Program-made: the position numbers and the translations under genes
DNA from: Clostridia bacterium
Lineage (GTDB): Bacteria > Bacillota > Clostridia > Christensenellales > Aristaeellaceae
DNA: 17,569 nucleotides
Direction: 5' to 3'
NCBI GenBank assembly: GCA_017620115.1
Contig: JAFZRB010000262.1
Location: 1 to 17,569 of the forward strand
Notes under the pieces: model-generated
The model's database searches: none
Told to the model about the DNA's origin: nothing
Seen by the model: the letters and a program-made list of their open reading frames with translations, nothing else
In this document: positions 1-7,437 of the stretch, piece after piece
Layout: each line of letters starts with the position of its first letter
How positions within the stretch are numbered: the stretch's first letter is position 1

Positions 1-462
1 AAGATCGAGTATCTCGGCGTTGTCTACGGCGACGACGACTACACCAAGAGCTACGACGTGACCAAGAGCCTGATCGACAAGTATCCGGATCTGAAAGGTC
101 TGATCGTACCCACCACCAACGGTGGCCCCGCTGTCGCCAAGTGCATCATGGACGAGGGCAAGGTTGGCCAGATCAAGATGACCGGCCTGACGCTGGCCCA
201 CGACATGGCTGAGTACATCAAGGCCGGCGTCGCCGACGCCACCTTCCTGTGGAATCCCATCGAGCTGGGCTATGTCACTGCTTATGTGGGCGTGGCCATG
301 GCCAACGGCGAGTTCGCGGCGGAGCCCGGCGCCACCATCGAAGTGCCTGGCTTTGAGGGCCTCGAGGTCATCGAATCGGACGACGGCGGCTACATCATGT
401 ATCTGAACAAGCTCAATCCCTTCACGCCTGAGACCGTCGACGACTGGATTGACATCCTGTAA
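1..462 (+). CDS. Rhamnose/AI-2-type sugar ABC transporter substrate-binding protein, C-terminal part
   Basis: The reading frame is open from base 1 and ends at TAA 460-462, giving 153 residues of the C-terminal half of a type-I periplasmic binding protein; the N-terminus and signal peptide lie outside the window. Segments such as YGDDDYTKSY, LKGLIVPTTNGGPAVAK, MTGLTLAHDMAEYI and FLWNPIELGYVTAY follow the order seen in the RhaS (rhamnose) and LsrB (autoinducer-2) branch of this fold. In that branch the conserved Asn-Pro of the WNP motif sits near the sugar site. The protein would deliver a sugar to an RbsC/RhaP-type permease. A terminator follows at once, so this is probably the last gene of its operon. 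The nearby rhamnosidase favours a rhamnose or rhamnoside ligand; this is inference. A ribose- or AI-2-type ligand remains possible. Confidence 0.85.
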   Translation, partial: KIEYLGVVYGDDDYTKSYDVTKSLIDKYPDLKGLIVPTTNGGPAVAKCIMDEGKVGQIKMTGLTLAHDMAEYIKAGVADATFLWNPIELGYVTAYVGVAMANGEFAAEPGATIEVPGFEGLEVIESDDGGYIMYLNKLNPFTPETVDDWIDIL

Positions 463-517
463 TCCTTCGGAACAGGAATGAATCCGTCCCCGGCCATGCC
501 GGAGGCTCAGACCAACA

Positions 518-547
518 GCAAAATCCCGCCAACCGGCGGGATTTTGC
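518..547 (+). terminator. Intrinsic terminator after the binding-protein gene
   Basis: A perfect 13-bp stem (518-530 with 535-547) encloses a 4-base AACC loop. The T-run is inside the right arm (TTTT 542-545) and the left arm carries matching A's, so the hairpin could act in both directions. It separates the binding-protein gene from the promoter of the rhamnosidase gene. Confidence 0.8.
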
Positions 548-551
548 CGTA

Positions 552-580
552 TTGACAAGCCTGTCCGACTTTAATAAAAT
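552..580 (+). promoter_or_regulatory. Vegetative promoter for the GH106-type gene
   Basis: TTGACA at 552-557 and TAAAAT at 575-580 are separated by 17 bases, giving an exact -35 and a one-mismatch -10. Transcription would start near 587, leaving an untranslated leader of about 50 bases before ATG 637. No obvious operator palindrome was seen here. Confidence 0.8.
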
Positions 581-636
581 AAAGACAGCCACGCTGCGCG
601 TCCAAAGTTACGAGTGAAACGAAGGAGGTATAGATC

Positions 637-3108
637 ATGGAGCGATTTGACGGCCTCTGTTCCCCCTCGGATGCCTTTTCGATGGAGGCGTTCCGCGCTG
701 CGGACACGCCCCTGCAGCCGGCCTACGCCTGGATCTGGAACGCCCCGATCCAAATGGACGAGGTTATGCGGCGGCTGGACGGCATGAAGCGCGCCGGCAT
801 TCGCACGGTGTATGTCCTGCCGGAGCCGAAGGCGTTCCGGCCCAGCACCATGCGCACTTTCCTTGCGCCGGAGTATCTGACGGACGATTTCATGCGCCTC
901 ATTCGCCGGACGGCGGACTACGCGCTGTCCATCGGCATGAATGTGTGGATGTACGACGAGGGCGGCTGGCCCTCCGGCGGCGCGTGCGGCCGATCGGTCG
1001 CGGTCAACCCGCGCCTCATCAGGAAGAACATACAGCCTCAGTCCCGCGTGCTGCCGGCCGGCGCGCCCTATGAACCAGCGGAGGGCGAAATCGCCGCCTT
1101 CGCCGCGGGCCGGCGCGTGCGGATCGACGAGCGTTTCGAGGTTGATACGCCGCTTCATACGTTTTTTGTTCAGGTCAGCGCCGGTTCCTGGGCCACCGAT
1201 TCGCTGGAGGATGAGATCGGACGGACGTTTGTGGCTGAAACGCATGAGCGCTATACCCGCTTCCTGGGCGATCTGTTCGGCGAGAAAGGGGAAGATGGCC
1301 GCTGGAAAAGCGGCACCCGCCGCGTGCCGCTGATGTTCACCGACGAGCCGGGCACCGGCCCCTCTCCCTGGCCGGATGGGTTCGCCGAAAAGTTCATCGC
1401 GCGCTATGGATATGACCTGCGCGACTTCCTTCCGGAGCTTTTCAACATGGATGAGGACGCGGAAGGCCCCGCCCTCAGAGCGCGGCAGGACTACCGCGAG
1501 CTGCAGGGCGACCTGTTCCGGGAAAACTACCTGACGCCGATCCGCGAATGGTGCCGGCGCAACAACGTGCTGGCGACGGGGCATTTGGACATCGACCACC
1601 TGACGGACGGCTGCCTGTATCACGGCTACGGCACGGTGCTTGAGCAGCTGCGCGTGCTGGATGTGCCGGGCGTGGACGTGATCTGGCGTCAGATCGACAT
1701 CCCCCACGAAGGCAGGCCGGCCTGCGGGGAGGGCAACGGCTTCTTCGAGCGCTTTGCTTCCTCCGCGGCCGCGCAGACGGGCGGAAAGCTGGCGCTCTCG
1801 GAGAGCTTCGGCGTCTACGGCGCCAGCATGACCGGCGACCTCGCGCGCTTCACCATCAATCACCAGCTGGTGCGCGGCATCAACCTGTTCAATTTTATGG
1901 ATATGTCGTATTCGGCGCGCGGCGGCCTACCGTTCGTCGAACGGCCGGAGTATATGGAGGAGCTACCGGGCTTCTTCCACCTGCGCGCCATGAACGACTA
2001 TACCGCGCGCGCGTCCTACCTCATGCAGCTGGGCGCGCCGGGCGGTCGGAGCGCGCTGTTCTTCCCCGCGCGCGACATCTGGGCGGGCGGAAAGCGCCGC
2101 CGACAGGCTGTGGACGCTTTCGACGCGCTGGGCCAGGCGCTCGAGGCGCGTCAAATCGATTTTGACATCATCGACGAGGACGGCCTGCGGGCCTGCGCGC
2201 GCGAGGGCGATGCGCTGAAACTCGGCCTCGCGGTGTACGAAAGCCTGCTGATTCCAGACGGCGCTTCGCTTCCCGACGATTTGACCGAAAAGCTCCGGGG
2301 CATTCGCCGCGAAGCAGACCCGGCGCTCGCTTGCGATACCGCCTGTCTGCGCGTCCGCAAAAGGCTGCTGACCGACGGAAGCGGCCTGTATATGCTGTTC
2401 AACGAGAGCGGCGAGCGCGTCGACGCCAGGATCCGTTTCCCCGAGACAGGCCTTCGCGTGCTGCTGGACGCGAACAGCGCCGCCGCGTACCGGGACGAGG
2501 GCGAAACGCTGTCCTTCGGCCCCGGCGAGGCGAAGTTCTATCTGTTCCCTCGCGGCGAAGCCGGCTTCGCGCGCCAGCAGCCGCGGACGCTCAAAAAGCG
2601 CTATGCCATCGACCGCTTCACCGTTCGCAAGACGCGGGAAACCGTCATCGACGAGACCGGCCTGTCCGCGCTGGCGTTTGAAGGCGACGAGAAACCCGCA
2701 GCGGCAGGCGACTGGACGCCTCTGTTCGGGAAGGCGTTTTCCGGCGAAGCGGTCTATCGGGCGACGGTGCGGCTGGACGAAACCCCCCGGCCCGTGGAGC
2801 GCTATGCGCTGCGGCTGGGCCGTGTGGAGGTATCGGCGCGCGTCGCCGTCTGCGGCCATGAGGCGGGCATCGTCTGGACTGATCCCATGGAGCTTGAGCT
2901 GGACGGCGCGATCTTCGACGGCCGCCGGGAGATCGACGTGGAAATCGAAGTGGCGAACACCCCCTGCAACCGGATGGCCGCCGCGCAGATGGACAAAATT
3001 TTCGATCCGCGCGTGATCGGCCCATACCTGCCGCGTTTGAAGGTGTTTGAGGAACAGTTTCCCGTCGGCGGGCTGTACGGCCCCGTCGTACTGGACAGGA
3101 TGGAATAG
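637..3108 (+). CDS. GH106-type alpha-L-rhamnosidase, cytoplasmic form
   Basis: The 823-residue product resembles the GH106 family and its relatives, which remove alpha-L-rhamnose from oligosaccharides and glycosides. Visible landmarks are the N-terminal barrel start with IWNAPIQMDEVMRRLDGMKRAGI, written here only to residue level (about 31-53); the DEGGWPSG signature at 107-114; TDEPG at 235-239; and LSESFG at 387-392 followed by a LVRGINLF-like segment. Glu237 and Glu389 are the best candidates for the catalytic carboxylates, by analogy with the two-Glu mechanism of GH106; I could not align them. A beta-sandwich-like region makes up roughly the last 150 residues. No signal peptide is present, so the enzyme should act inside the cell. 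It is shorter than many GH106 enzymes, which often exceed 1,000 residues. The start is fixed by AAGGAGG at 622-628. The context (a rhamnose-type binding protein upstream, GH36 downstream) supports a sugar-degrading role. An unclassified GH106-like activity is the main alternative. Confidence 0.75.
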   Translation: MERFDGLCSPSDAFSMEAFRAADTPLQPAYAWIWNAPIQMDEVMRRLDGMKRAGIRTVYVLPEPKAFRPSTMRTFLAPEYLTDDFMRLIRRTADYALSIGMNVWMYDEGGWPSGGACGRSVAVNPRLIRKNIQPQSRVLPAGAPYEPAEGEIAAFAAGRRVRIDERFEVDTPLHTFFVQVSAGSWATDSLEDEIGRTFVAETHERYTRFLGDLFGEKGEDGRWKSGTRRVPLMFTDEPGTGPSPWPDGFAEKFIARYGYDLRDFLPELFNMDEDAEGPALRARQDYRELQGDLFRENYLTPIREWCRRNNVLATGHLDIDHLTDGCLYHGYGTVLEQLRVLDVPGVDVIWRQIDIPHEGRPACGEGNGFFERFASSAAAQTGGKLALSESFGVYGASMTGDLARFTINHQLVRGINLFNFMDMSYSARGGLPFVERPEYMEELPGFFHLRAMNDYTARASYLMQLGAPGGRSALFFPARDIWAGGKRRRQAVDAFDALGQALEARQIDFDIIDEDGLRACAREGDALKLGLAVYESLLIPDGASLPDDLTEKLRGIRREADPALACDTACLRVRKRLLTDGSGLYMLFNESGERVDARIRFPETGLRVLLDANSAAAYRDEGETLSFGPGEAKFYLFPRGEAGFARQQPRTLKKRYAIDRFTVRKTRETVIDETGLSALAFEGDEKPAAAGDWTPLFGKAFSGEAVYRATVRLDETPRPVERYALRLGRVEVSARVAVCGHEAGIVWTDPMELELDGAIFDGRREIDVEIEVANTPCNRMAAAQMDKIFDPRVIGPYLPRLKVFEEQFPVGGLYGPVVLDRME

Positions 3109-3119
3109 AAGCGCGGGCC

Positions 3120-3149
3120 TTGACCGGGCCAGGCGGCCCGTGATAGAAT
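3120..3149 (+). promoter_or_regulatory. Extended -10 promoter for the alpha-galactosidase gene, with embedded hairpin
   Basis: TTGACC (3120-3125) and TAGAAT (3144-3149) are 18 bases apart, with TG at 3141-3142 making an extended -10. A GC-rich inverted repeat, CGGGCC 3125-3130 and GGCCCG 3135-3140, lies in the spacer, and another CGGGCC occurs at 3114-3119. The repeat could be a weak terminator for the upstream gene (there is no T-run) or a protein-binding site between -35 and -10. The gap between the two hydrolase genes is only 96 bases, so readthrough from the upstream promoter is also likely. Confidence 0.6.
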
Positions 3150-3204
3150 ACGGAAAGGGCACGATGGGTCGTCAAGACAGGAACTGTTGGAAAGGGGCAG
3201 GCGA

Positions 3205-5358
3205 ATGAACGGATTCTGTGATATCCATGTCAGCAATGGGGAAAACCCCGTCTTCTGTTATCGCTCCGGATACATGGTGTATGAAGAGACGCTGAGCGGC
3301 GGCGCGCTGGTCAGCTGCGGCTGGAACGCCGCGGGTTATCCGCTGGACGTGCTGCAGCTCTGTCCGACGCGAATCAGGCCGGACGCCATCGCGGAGCCAT
3401 CGGTATTCCGGCTGGATATGGACGGCATATGCCTCGATTACAGCTGGAAAATGGAAGGATTCGACAGGCGCGGCACGGATCGCGGTTTGGAAGGCGTTCT
3501 GTCGCTCGTTTCACAGATCAAGCCCGTGCGCGTGCGGCTGCATACGCTGCTGGACGGCACTCAGACGATGAGCCGGTGGTTTGACGTCGAGAACCTGTCG
3601 GACGGACATTTGTGCGTCAGCAGGCTCCACCTGATGTCCGGCGCGTTCGAGACCATGGATCTGAAGGATTTCGATACGCTGCCCGAACCTGAAAAGCGTT
3701 ATGATATCGGCTGGTTCGACGGCTTTAACTGGGGCACGGAGGGCGGGTTCAACTGGCATCCCGCCAGGCCCGGCGTTGAGGCGATCGACACGCGCTTCGG
3801 CCGCGACCGCTATCGTCACCCGCTCATGATGATCCGCAACAACGTGATGGGCACCATACTGTATATGCAGACGGCCTGGAGCGGCGGGTGCAGGTTTACC
3901 GTGGATTATAACGCGAAGCCCCTGCACAGCGAGTCCGTCATGGCCTTTTCGGCGGAGATTACGGGCTATAACCCGCTTCTCGTGCTGCGGCCCCGCGAGA
4001 CCTTCGCCATGCCGGAGGTCGAGATCGGTTTCATATCCGGAGGGCTGGACGACGCGGTGAACGACATGCACGCGCACACGCGCAGGAGCGTCCTGAACAT
4101 GCCCGAGGCGGACGGCTCGGCGTGTCTCGTGGGGTCCGGTATGGGCGCGGAGCACGATATGTCCATGTCGTGCACGGAGGCCTATATGCGCCAGTTCGCC
4201 AGCATGGGCGCGGAAGTGTTCATCATCGACGCCGGCTGGGCCTGTCCGCCTGAACCGTCCATCGACTGGGGCGGCTGTAACGGCCGGAATGTGCCGGATC
4301 CGGACAGGTATCCTGATAACGGGCTGATGAAGCTGCGCGATCTGTGCCATTCTCTGGGTATGAAATTCGCCTTGTGGGTGGAGATCGAGCGCCTCGGGAA
4401 GCGCTCGCCGGAGTACGCCCGGCATCCGGAGTGGCGCGCGGAAGACAGATTCGGCGACCGGACGCGGGGATACCTTGATCTCACTGTGCCGGAGGCGGCC
4501 GCCTGGGCGGAAGGCGAGCTGGAGCGCATGATCCGCGAATACGGCATGGATCTGCTGCGCGTGGATTACAACGTATCCTCTGTGGATTACTTCGACATGA
4601 AGGACACATGCGGCTGCGGCATCAGGGAATGCATAGCCCTGCGGCAGTTCCGGGCCGTGTACGATATGTATGCTTCGCTGAAACGCAAGTTTCCGAACGT
4701 GATATTTGAAAACTGCGCTGGCGGCGGCGGGCGCACTGACCTGGGCCAGATGCGCGCGTTCAATCACACATGGGTGTCCGACTGGCAGAGGCCGCCGAGG
4801 TCTGTGCTGATCACGAACGGCATGACCATGGCGCTGCCGCCCGAGCGCGTGGACAGGCTGTTCGCGGGCATGGGGTGCCACACGGCCGGATCGCTGGCGT
4901 TTCATATGCGCAACGCGATGCTCGGCCATGTTTCCCTGAACGTCATCGCACCGAAGGACGCCGTGCCGGCCGGCCCGGCCATGGATTTTGTCCGCCGCAG
5001 CGTGGCGCTGTATAAATCGTTCATCAGGCCGTTCCTGCCCGACGCGAAGGTTTACCACCATACCCCCGAGACAGAGGCGTGCAGGCGAAGCGGTTTCTGC
5101 GCCATCGAAATCGCGGCGCAGGACGGAACGAGAGGCGCCGTCGGCGCGTTTACGCTCGCTATGGCGGGCAACGGCGAGCATGCGGTGTATCCCAAAGGCA
5201 TTGATCCCGCGAAACGCTATCGGGTCACTTATGACAACAGCGGTTCAACCGTTGAGATGAGCGGGGCCTGTATGGCCCGCGACGGGCTGCGCCTGGCGCT
5301 GCCGGGGGCGATCACTTCGGAATTGGTGCTGTATGAGGCGGCAGGGGAATTCCTGTGA
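3205..5358 (+). CDS. GH36 alpha-galactosidase
   Basis: The 717-residue product has the layout of GH36 retaining alpha-galactosidases: an N-terminal beta-supersandwich (about 1-300), then a TIM barrel. Barrel landmarks are IIDAGW at 340-345, LRVDYN at 451-456, ENCAGGGGRTDLG from 502, and WVSDWQ at 523-528. Asp454 fits the nucleophile and Asp526 the acid/base of the family. These enzymes release terminal alpha-1,6-galactose from raffinose-type sugars, galactomannan fragments or similar substrates. There is no signal peptide, so the enzyme is intracellular. I placed the start at ATG 3205, preceded by AAAGGGG (3191-3197) with a seven-base gap; an in-frame TTG at 3187 would add six residues but overlaps the ribosome site. 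The gene has its own probable promoter and a strong terminator. The substrate could be another alpha-galactoside, or another sugar within the wider GH36 group. Confidence 0.88.
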   Translation: MNGFCDIHVSNGENPVFCYRSGYMVYEETLSGGALVSCGWNAAGYPLDVLQLCPTRIRPDAIAEPSVFRLDMDGICLDYSWKMEGFDRRGTDRGLEGVLSLVSQIKPVRVRLHTLLDGTQTMSRWFDVENLSDGHLCVSRLHLMSGAFETMDLKDFDTLPEPEKRYDIGWFDGFNWGTEGGFNWHPARPGVEAIDTRFGRDRYRHPLMMIRNNVMGTILYMQTAWSGGCRFTVDYNAKPLHSESVMAFSAEITGYNPLLVLRPRETFAMPEVEIGFISGGLDDAVNDMHAHTRRSVLNMPEADGSACLVGSGMGAEHDMSMSCTEAYMRQFASMGAEVFIIDAGWACPPEPSIDWGGCNGRNVPDPDRYPDNGLMKLRDLCHSLGMKFALWVEIERLGKRSPEYARHPEWRAEDRFGDRTRGYLDLTVPEAAAWAEGELERMIREYGMDLLRVDYNVSSVDYFDMKDTCGCGIRECIALRQFRAVYDMYASLKRKFPNVIFENCAGGGGRTDLGQMRAFNHTWVSDWQRPPRSVLITNGMTMALPPERVDRLFAGMGCHTAGSLAFHMRNAMLGHVSLNVIAPKDAVPAGPAMDFVRRSVALYKSFIRPFLPDAKVYHHTPETEACRRSGFCAIEIAAQDGTRGAVGAFTLAMAGNGEHAVYPKGIDPAKRYRVTYDNSGSTVEMSGACMARDGLRLALPGAITSELVLYEAAGEFL

Positions 5359-5407
5359 CGCGCCCGCGCGCAGCTGCATTGCCGGCTCAGGAACGAAGAG
5401 AGCGTTT

Positions 5408-5425
5408 ATGAATGACCGCATTCAT
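5408..5425. repeat. Short inverted repeat ahead of the terminator
   Basis: ATGAATG (5408-5414) and CATTCAT (5419-5425) form a 7-bp inverted repeat around ACCG. It lies in the tail of the alpha-galactosidase transcript, three bases before the terminator stem. It may be an operator-like site or simply a transcript hairpin. No clear promoter for the next gene was found around it. Confidence 0.4.
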
Positions 5426-5428
5426 CCG

Positions 5429-5466
5429 GCTGGGAAAAGGCCGCCGCGGGGCGGCCTTTTCCCAGC
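5429..5466 (+). terminator. Strong intrinsic terminator after the GH36 gene
   Basis: A perfect 17-bp stem, 5429-5445 with 5450-5466, closes on a GCGG loop. The arms contain AAAA and TTTT, so the stem could stop transcription from either side. It ends only 23 bases before the start of the next gene. Confidence 0.88.
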
Positions 5467-5489
5467 ATAACTGAGATAGGGGATGAAAA

Positions 5490-6020
5490 GTGTTGACAAC
5501 AGAGTATGTTCTGATTCAGGCGGTCGGCATTATCGGAACCGTGCTGTTCTTCTTCTCCTTTCAGTGCAGGAAGAACCGGAACCTCTTCCGGGTGCAGTTT
5601 CTGTCGTATCTGTTCTATACGGTTCACCTTCTGCTGCTGGGGGCGGTTACGGGCGGGATCAGCTACCTGATCAATCTGTTCCGCTCCTTCTGTCTGGGCA
5701 GCCGCTGGGAGTTCGCCCGGAGGAAGGAGATGTGCGCTGTCATATGTCTGATGCAGGTCGCGGCCCTGTTCTTTACGTGGTCCGGCTGGATCTCGCTCCT
5801 CCCCGTGCTGGCGAATATCGCATCAACCATAGGCGGATACACGCACAATGCGCGAAAGATCAGGATCGCGGGAATGATGATCAATTCGCCGCTCTGGATT
5901 ATATACGATATCATCGTCGGCTCCTGGGCCGGTATTCTCGACGAAGCGGTCAGCGAAGCTTCCATGATCATTTCCGTCGTTCGGTACGGCTGGAAGAATC
6001 TCGATCAGGATGAAGAATAA
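5490..6020 (+). CDS. YgjV-family inner membrane protein
   Basis: The 176-residue product is very hydrophobic and matches the general pattern of the bacterial inner membrane protein YgjV family, whose biochemical role is not known. Likely membrane segments lie at about 7-25, 37-67 (two spans), 81-117 (two spans) and 130-165, separated by short basic loops such as CRKNRN and ARRKE. The segment FLSYLFYTVHLLLLGAVTGG is the most family-like stretch. I chose GTG 5490, which has AGGGG at 5478-5482 seven bases upstream; the next codon, TTG 5493, is a possible alternative. No good promoter is visible in the 23 bases after the preceding terminator, so expression may rely on readthrough from the GH36 gene. 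Nothing in the sequence links it functionally to the sugar genes. Confidence 0.8.
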   Translation: MLTTEYVLIQAVGIIGTVLFFFSFQCRKNRNLFRVQFLSYLFYTVHLLLLGAVTGGISYLINLFRSFCLGSRWEFARRKEMCAVICLMQVAALFFTWSGWISLLPVLANIASTIGGYTHNARKIRIAGMMINSPLWIIYDIIVGSWAGILDEAVSEASMIISVVRYGWKNLDQDEE

Positions 6021-6038
6021 CGGAGTTCTGCCGTTTTT
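6019..6038 (+). terminator. Weak candidate terminator after the YgjV gene
   Basis: AACGG (6019-6023, overlapping the TAA stop) can pair with CCGTT (6031-6035), and the T-run continues to 6038. The stem is only 5 bp, so this is a weak call. The next promoter begins ten bases further on. Confidence 0.3.
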
Positions 6039-6047
6039 CCGCCGGGA

Positions 6048-6075
6048 TTGCATTTTCGGATGTTCGTGGTATAAT
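6048..6075 (+). promoter_or_regulatory. Extended -10 promoter for the aminopeptidase-phosphorylase operon
   Basis: An exact TATAAT at 6070-6075 is preceded by TGG (6067-6069), an extended -10. TTGCAT at 6048-6053 is a fair -35 with a 16-base spacer. Transcription should start near 6082, about 20 bases before the ATG. Confidence 0.8.
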
Positions 6076-6102
6076 GGAATAAAAAACAAGGGAGAATGAT
6101 TT

Positions 6103-7410
6103 ATGGCTGTGAATGAACTGTTTCAATTCATTGAGAATTCGCCCAGCGCCTTCCACGCGGCCGACGAGCTGTCCAGAATGCTGGACGCGGCGGGTTATGA
6201 GCGCCTGGAGGAGAGCCGGCCGTGGCAGCTTCGGTGCGGCGCGGGCTATTACGTGACGCGCAACCGTTCGAGCGTGATCGCGTTTTTCGTGCCGGAGAGC
6301 GGCTTCGGGCCGTTCCAGATGTGCGCCAGCCATGGCGATAGCCCCACTTTCAAGATCAAGGAAAACGCCGAGCTGGAAGTGCGCGGCAAGTATATCCAGC
6401 TGGACGTGGAGCGCTACGGCGGCATGATCATGAGCTCCTGGATGGACAGGCCGCTGTCGGTGGCCGGGCGCGCGCTGGTCAGCACGGATAAAGGCGTCGA
6501 GACGCGGCTGGTCAAAGTGGACCGCGACCTGGTGATGATCCCCAACGTGGCCATCCACATGAACCGCGAGGTCAACAACGGCTATAAATACAATCCCGCA
6601 TCCGACACCATGCCGCTGTTCGGGCTGATCGGGAGCAAGGGCCAGTTCCGGGAAATCATCGCCGGAGCCTGCGGCGCGCGCGCTGAGGATCTCGTGGGGT
6701 GCGATCTGTATCTCTATAGCCGCATGCCGGGCACGGTATGGGGCGCGCAGAACGAATTCCTGTCCTGCGGGCGGCTGGACGACCTCGAATGCGCTTTTAC
6801 CTCGATGAAAGCGTTCATCGACGCGAAGCCGATGGGTCACATCAACCTGTGCGCGGTATTCGACAACGAGGAAGTGGGCTCGACCACCAAGCAGGGCGCG
6901 CATTCCTCGTTCCTCTCGGACGTGACGCGGCGCATCGCCCTCGCGCTGAACGCAGGCGAGGAGCGCTACATGACCGCGCTTTCCTCCAGCTTCATGCTGT
7001 CCGCCGACAACGCGCACGCCACGCATCCCAATCATCCGGAGTACGCCGACCCGGTCAATCAGGTATTCATGAACGAGGGCATCGTGATCAAATTCAACGC
7101 CAACCAGAAATACACCACCGACGGCGTGTCGGAGGCGGTGTTCCATCGCATACTGGACGCGGCTGGCGTACCCTGTCAGCACTATGCCAACCGATCCGAC
7201 CTGGCGGGCGGCGGCACGCTGGGCAACATTTCCGGCTCGCACGTGTCGATCAACACGCTGGATATCGGCCTGGCGCAGCTGGCCATGCATTCGAGCTATG
7301 AGACGGCGGGCGTGAAGGATGTTCAGTACATGATTGACGGCATCCGCGCCTTCTATGAGACCGACATACTGTGCGCTGGCGACGGGAACTACGATCTGAG
7401 GAAGACCTGA
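6103..7410 (+). CDS. M18 family aminopeptidase (aspartyl-aminopeptidase type)
   Basis: The 435-residue product has the full set of M18 metallopeptidase landmarks and the usual family length. These are SHGDSPTFKIK with His77 and Asp79, GRLDDLE with Asp226, the DNEEVGS motif with Glu256 and Glu257, SADNAHATHPNHPEY with Asp302, and the C-terminal AMHSSYETAG with His396. In this family these residues bind two zinc ions, and the first Glu of the EE pair is the general base. M18 enzymes remove N-terminal, often acidic, residues from peptides in the cytoplasm and assemble as large dodecamers. There is no signal peptide. The start ATG is supported by AAGGGAG at 6088-6094. It is the first gene of a two-gene operon, only 27 bases before the phosphorylase; no biochemical link between the two is obvious. 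Confidence 0.95.
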   Translation: MAVNELFQFIENSPSAFHAADELSRMLDAAGYERLEESRPWQLRCGAGYYVTRNRSSVIAFFVPESGFGPFQMCASHGDSPTFKIKENAELEVRGKYIQLDVERYGGMIMSSWMDRPLSVAGRALVSTDKGVETRLVKVDRDLVMIPNVAIHMNREVNNGYKYNPASDTMPLFGLIGSKGQFREIIAGACGARAEDLVGCDLYLYSRMPGTVWGAQNEFLSCGRLDDLECAFTSMKAFIDAKPMGHINLCAVFDNEEVGSTTKQGAHSSFLSDVTRRIALALNAGEERYMTALSSSFMLSADNAHATHPNHPEYADPVNQVFMNEGIVIKFNANQKYTTDGVSEAVFHRILDAAGVPCQHYANRSDLAGGGTLGNISGSHVSINTLDIGLAQLAMHSSYETAGVKDVQYMIDGIRAFYETDILCAGDGNYDLRKT

Positions 7411-7437
7411 GGCGGGAGAAAGCCGGAGGCAAGGCGC

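Noticed and set aside
571..1863. Minus-strand open frame (430 codons) opposite the GH106-type gene
   Set aside because: Its translation is rich in Arg, Ala and His with no recognisable fold, it has no ribosome site that I can support, and it crosses the promoter of the real gene.
5483..6013. Overlapping plus-strand frame of the same length as the YgjV gene
   Set aside because: It is hydrophilic and without a domain, whereas the neighbouring frame gives a coherent multi-span membrane protein.
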